Shown here: positions 55,901 to 64,000 of the stretch, one piece after another | Layout: the number at the start of each line of letters is the position of its first letter | Numbering within the stretch: position 1 is the first letter of the stretch | Assembly (NCBI GenBank): GCA_037074765.1 | Contig: JBAMDO010000577.1 | Coordinates: forward strand, 248,001 to 312,000 | From: Mansonella perstans | Lineage: Eukaryota > Nematoda > Chromadorea > Rhabditida > Onchocercidae | Direction: 5' to 3' | DNA length: 64,000 nucleotides | Program-made: the position numbers and the translations under genes | The notes under the pieces: generated by a model | The model's database searches: none | Seen by the model: only the letters and a program-made list of their open reading frames with translations | What the model was told of the DNA's origin: nothing

Positions 55901-58900
55901 GTGAATTAAGGAGCTTGCCATTGTTTTATCCACAAATTTCGTTTATAGATAAGGCATATACTCCTGTTAGCCCTTAAAGCCATCACTCTCTGATGAGGAA
56001 CTTAGTGTTTTACTGCTGATTAGTTGACTTCTGCAATACAATTACCGTTTCTAAAAACACATTTCATATTGCGATAATCCCAAATTACAACAATGACGAA
56101 AAGCAATCAATGAAAAAGATAAAGGCAGTAAACGTTATGTTACAGTTATATTCTCTATGATAATAGAGCAAGTAGCAAGCTAAATTTTTGATTTTAGTAT
56201 ATTTTGAAAACTATTACTGGAATAAACTTCGCTAATTAATTTTCTATGATCAGATCCTCGGAGCCAAATCTATGGCTTTTTATTTCTCCCATTTCACTTG
56301 GTACTTCAACTATTTTTTTAAAATTATATTTCCAGACAAATGATATTATTGGTATTTTTAAAGAAATACACAGAAAAGATGAATGAACTTATCATGTAAA
56401 AGTTAAAATGAAATCTTAGAAGAGGTCTCTGAAATTTCAGTGGGGCGTTCTGTGAGAAGTTTCATGTCGTCTTAATTATCGTTTCGATAATTCAAGTTCT
56501 TAGATGCAAACTGCACATTTGTGCATGTTAGTGTGACAACGCAAGTTCTTCTTAGATGTAAACTGCATATATATATATATATATATGTGTTTTTTACATC
56601 GTTCATATCACTCTCGAGTTTTTTTTTTACTTTGATCACAGAGCCAGTTTTTAGACTAACATCCATTTTGTGATTTTTTTTAGATTTCAATTGATCATTT
56701 GTGCAAAATTTTGATCATAGAAATTGTACTCGGAGCTATCATGCAGGACTTGTAACTTCACACAGACAGTGAACATACGGTCAAGTGATTCGTGAGATCT
56801 CTGAGTTTATTTTTCAAAAATTCAGCTTTTAGGCTTAAAATATTACTTAATTTTACGTAAAATTCAAATTACTACATTAATTAATAACTTTTAAACTTAT
56901 AAGAAAAAATCACTGATTACGTCATCAAAGTCGTCAAATTACACAGTTCAGGCTGTATGTTTTTCACGTGACCTTGTGGTTTCATTATAAATAAAAAGAC
57001 TAACACTTCTTTGTCAGATTTTCGTTTTTTCTCTTTGAACTTAGTGTTTCAAAAATTCAATTTTTTGGGCTAGAAAGTTATGTAATTTTACGTGAAATTC
57101 AAAATCGTGCTTTAGCAATGTTTGCTTTTTATCTCAAAATTATATCAATCTTTTTTTAGACCACAAAAAAGTGCCAACATACAAAAGTATTTAAATGCAA
57201 TTTAAACTTCTCTCCAACTCCTCGAATGTCTTTTTGTATTGTTACAAATGAAAAAAAAGGCAGAAATGCAGTTGATTCAGCAACCCCATTTCCATAACGC
57301 TTTGGATGAAAGCAAACATTGTTAGAAGCCGACTAATGCAGCTGCGAACACAAAATTATGACCTTGGGTGGTCATTTTTTATTTTAAATTATGCCAGAAA
57401 TATTAACTACCACTCTGTTACCATAATTCATCGTCTGTAAAAAATTCTCATAAATTCGATGTTATCTTCAATCGGTTCAGTAGATATATGCGTAAGAAAA
57501 TTAGAATTCCACTTCAATAAATTCCATTCAAATTTAAACTTTGAAATGATTTCTGTTTTTTCAAAAATGATTGAGTTAAGCTGAAAAAAGTTCAAAAGCT
57601 GCTCTTTGATCTAGATTTCATTATTTTTTAGGAAATAAAATGTCAGTTTTCTATATTTACTGTTTTTCAGAATTTAGTGATAGATATTTGAACAGTTAAG
57701 AGAAGGATGAAATAGTATTTTTTTTGCTTTTTTGAAATTTCCGGAATACTTCATTCTTATAAACCTTTAAACTTTTCATCGTTTGCTTGGTAAAACTTGA
57801 TGTTTTTTAATCTAATAATGTCCAGCAAGTAATTTCATGATAAGAGAGAAGTTATTGAACAACAGCCTTAACTTTTAGCAAAAGCGAAAGCACAATAATT
57901 CTAACAGTAATTGAAATGAGGCGCAAATAATCAATGACAATGTAATATACTGTTTTTTCTGCTACTGTATCCAAGGAAAAATACTTCGTAGAAATTTTAA
58001 AAGGAAAGTTTTATCTGTTCCTGAATTCGTCTTTTTTTCCAGTTGCTAAAATATTAATTTTTTTATAACTACAATCAAATGAAAAGTTGAATTTCCTCTT
58101 TTCAGAGAGAGCAAAATATTGTTAAAAATTTGCAATATATTTCTTTTATGCATGCTAAACATACTGCAGCTCTTTTTTTACCACTATTAAACTCTGTAAT
58201 CGTCAACAATTTCTTTCTGGAAACTTGCTATAGATCTTGAGGTTAATTTTAAAGTATGAATGATGGCGATCCGTTTAGCTGCAACGAAATTTGTCAATAT
58301 CCTGGGTGATAAATCTTGGAATTCTGCAACATAATGCAATCTGAGAATAAATCATCTCAAGTTGCAATATCCTTAATTAAGCTATAATTATTATTTGAGC
58401 TTTCCTAGCAATATCGGCTAAAATTTCTTGCATCTATACATTCAGTGAGAAAATATGAGCAGAATGAAGCAAGAATGTTGTCAGCTAACTTACTTATCAC
58501 TGAGTTAAAAAGTTAGTTTGAAATGGATGTTGTAATGCTTCTTTCTCTCGTTATCCCTCTATGCATATTTTGCTAACTACATATCAATATCACTTTGTTT
58601 AGGACTATGAAAATTTTTAAATTTAAAATATTGATCGAAGAAATTCACACAAAGCAAATGATAATTTAGTTTTCCCATATTTCTGTTAATATGCACTAAA
58701 TTGTTCACGTAAAATAAATTGTATTTTTTTTCAAATTCTTAGCTCTCATTTAATCTTTTTTTTTGCATAGTATTTTCCCTAATTTCAAATTTCTAATAAA
58801 CTTTCGACATCAAAGAATTTAGTCTGAATTAAAATCATATTTCAATGTTTTTTTTTTGAATGAAAAAGAAATAAGAATTAGTTTATGAGACAAAAAATTA

Positions 58901-60320
58901 GATACTTTCTTTATTTTTCCAGGCTATATAACATAGCATAATAGCTAATGGAAATACACGTCACTTCCAAATGAAATCTTCAGGAAATCGCTTTTTAAGA
59001 ACGTTAATAATTCCTCGCTGAGAGACAATTATTTCTTATCTCTGAATTTTATTGACGCACATTATTTTCTCAAAGCAAATATTTCAGATTATCAATGAAA
59101 ACAAGAATTTTGAACAATACATTTGCTAGGAAAAGAAATGATTATTGGTTGGAAAAATAAACGGAAAACAATATTTACTAAGTTAATTTAAAATTAACTA
59201 TATAATAAGTAAAAAAAACTAGTTATCGAATAAGTAAAACTAGTTATAAGTTTTGAGTGAATTAGATTGAAAGTGGAAAAGAGAAGAAAATTTAACTTCA
59301 TTGATCATACTCTGATACATACAAAAATGATTATCACTGACTCCTGGAATGTCATGTTTTCGTTGTTTTTTTTCTTTTTTTTCAGTAAAATTATTACAGA
59401 TGTTACAAAAAGGGAAAAATTCTTTTGCAAAAGAAAATCTTGAAATTTTTCGAAACAACTTATTTACTTTTATTTGAAAGTATTTTAAAACATATTATTT
59501 TTACACACCGCTTGAAATCTGAAGAAAGAGGTAGGAAAAAAAACTGGGCAAGATAGACAAAAGTAGACTAGGCTTATCGATGAGAATGAAGGCAAGAGGG
59601 ACAGGATTTTATAAATAAAATTTCGATCTAGCTAAATTTTGCTTTCAGTTAAATCTGAGAATATGTTATTTCGCCGGACTATTCATTTTCATACAAATAT
59701 TTGGTTAAAAAAGTGGTTCGAATAAGTTTTTCAAAAACAAAATTTTATCTTCTGCAGTTCTTTATAAAAAAACACTCAATCCAAAGTTCAATTTGTCATT
59801 AGCCCTCTTATTTTAATTTTATTAATTACTGCTTGGTAAAAGGCGATATTTGAAGATGTATGGGCAAAACAAAAAATTCTGCCTAATAAATGGCGCTGTC
59901 ATCCAGAATGGACAGAATTTGAAAAATTTGTTTTGAAAATTACAAAATCAAAACTTGTTTATTATAAATTAAATTGTAAAGTTACAAATCTCGTTCTTAT
60001 TTTCGTCGTTTGCAAATGGTTTGAACTTTACAAATGTTAAACTTTAAGTTGAAATTACAGTAGTAGTAATTTTATACCTAGATTTTTGTTGAAGCAACTT
60101 TTAAATCGAGAAAATACACCGAATAAATAATTGAATCCAACGATACACTATATGTATTTTTCAAAATCATGGATTAACACAGATTCAGCATATCCAAAGG
60201 ATATACTAAATCGACTATAACATTAAAAAAAAGGAAAAAAAGGCCCAATGGATGATAAGGGATATATTTCAATAGATTTTAGGACATACAGATAAGGATG
60301 ATTCATTAGGATGTGGACCA

Positions 60321-64000
<3,680 letters not shown>

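Larger units (their letters stand above)
48200..60280. other. Twelve-kilobase gene desert
   Basis: Both strands were read for conserved blocks and none was found. Content is AT-rich, with T runs, an AT dinucleotide run at about 56568-56587 and two diffuse tandem arrays (49385-49560, 52640-52900). The plus-strand frame at 48385-48675 begins with a signal-peptide-like stretch but has no other support. Divergent non-coding RNA genes cannot be excluded by eye. Confidence 0.5.

Noticed and set aside
48200..60280. Mobile element in the gene desert
   Set aside because: No transposase, reverse transcriptase motif, terminal repeats or target-site duplications were seen.

Overview
The window is AT-rich genomic DNA of a nematode. 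Long, divergent introns, acceptors of the TTTCAG type, spliced-leader-like acceptors a few bases before start codons, and a POP-1-type TCF gene all point this way. The low GC, long introns and many minisatellites suggest a filarial or other clade III (spirurid) species; that placement is inference, because no marker gene or database search was available. All genes were assembled by hand from conserved protein blocks, GT-AG sites and matching splice phases.

Layout: (1) 1-316, plus strand: last exons of a GRIP-domain golgin. (2) 3334-11711, minus strand: pop-1/TCF-LEF, with an N-terminal beta-catenin-binding segment, HMG box and C-clamp. (3) 11.7-21.0 kb: no gene recognised, but five unrelated minisatellite arrays. 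(4) 21.07-33.14 kb, plus strand: twisted gastrulation (secreted BMP modulator), glucose-6-phosphate isomerase, an Ubc7/UBE2G2-type ubiquitin-conjugating enzyme, and an unrecognised coiled-coil protein with a ubiquitin-interacting-motif-like segment. (5) 35.92-39.32 kb, minus strand: UDP-glucose 6-dehydrogenase. (6) 42.73-47.35 kb, minus strand: a collagen-olfactomedin membrane protein (colmedin, UNC-122/gliomedin type). (7) 48.2-60.3 kb: about 12 kb without a recognisable gene. (8) 60.32 kb to the window end, plus strand: 5' part of an acetylcholinesterase, cut by the window edge.

Several products act in animal signalling or at the cell surface: POP-1 in Wnt transcription, Tsg in BMP signalling, UGDH making UDP-glucuronate for glycosaminoglycans, colmedin and AChE at neuromuscular surfaces. 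I see no single pathway-level cluster and no convincing new multi-gene system. The most useful anomalies are an apparent non-GT splice donor right after the catalytic His codon of GPI, two GC-AG introns, a Tsg gene in a nematode, a UIM/coiled-coil gene next to an E2 gene, a degenerate GRIP domain, a tandem duplication at the colmedin stop codon, and hierarchical minisatellites between pop-1 and tsg.
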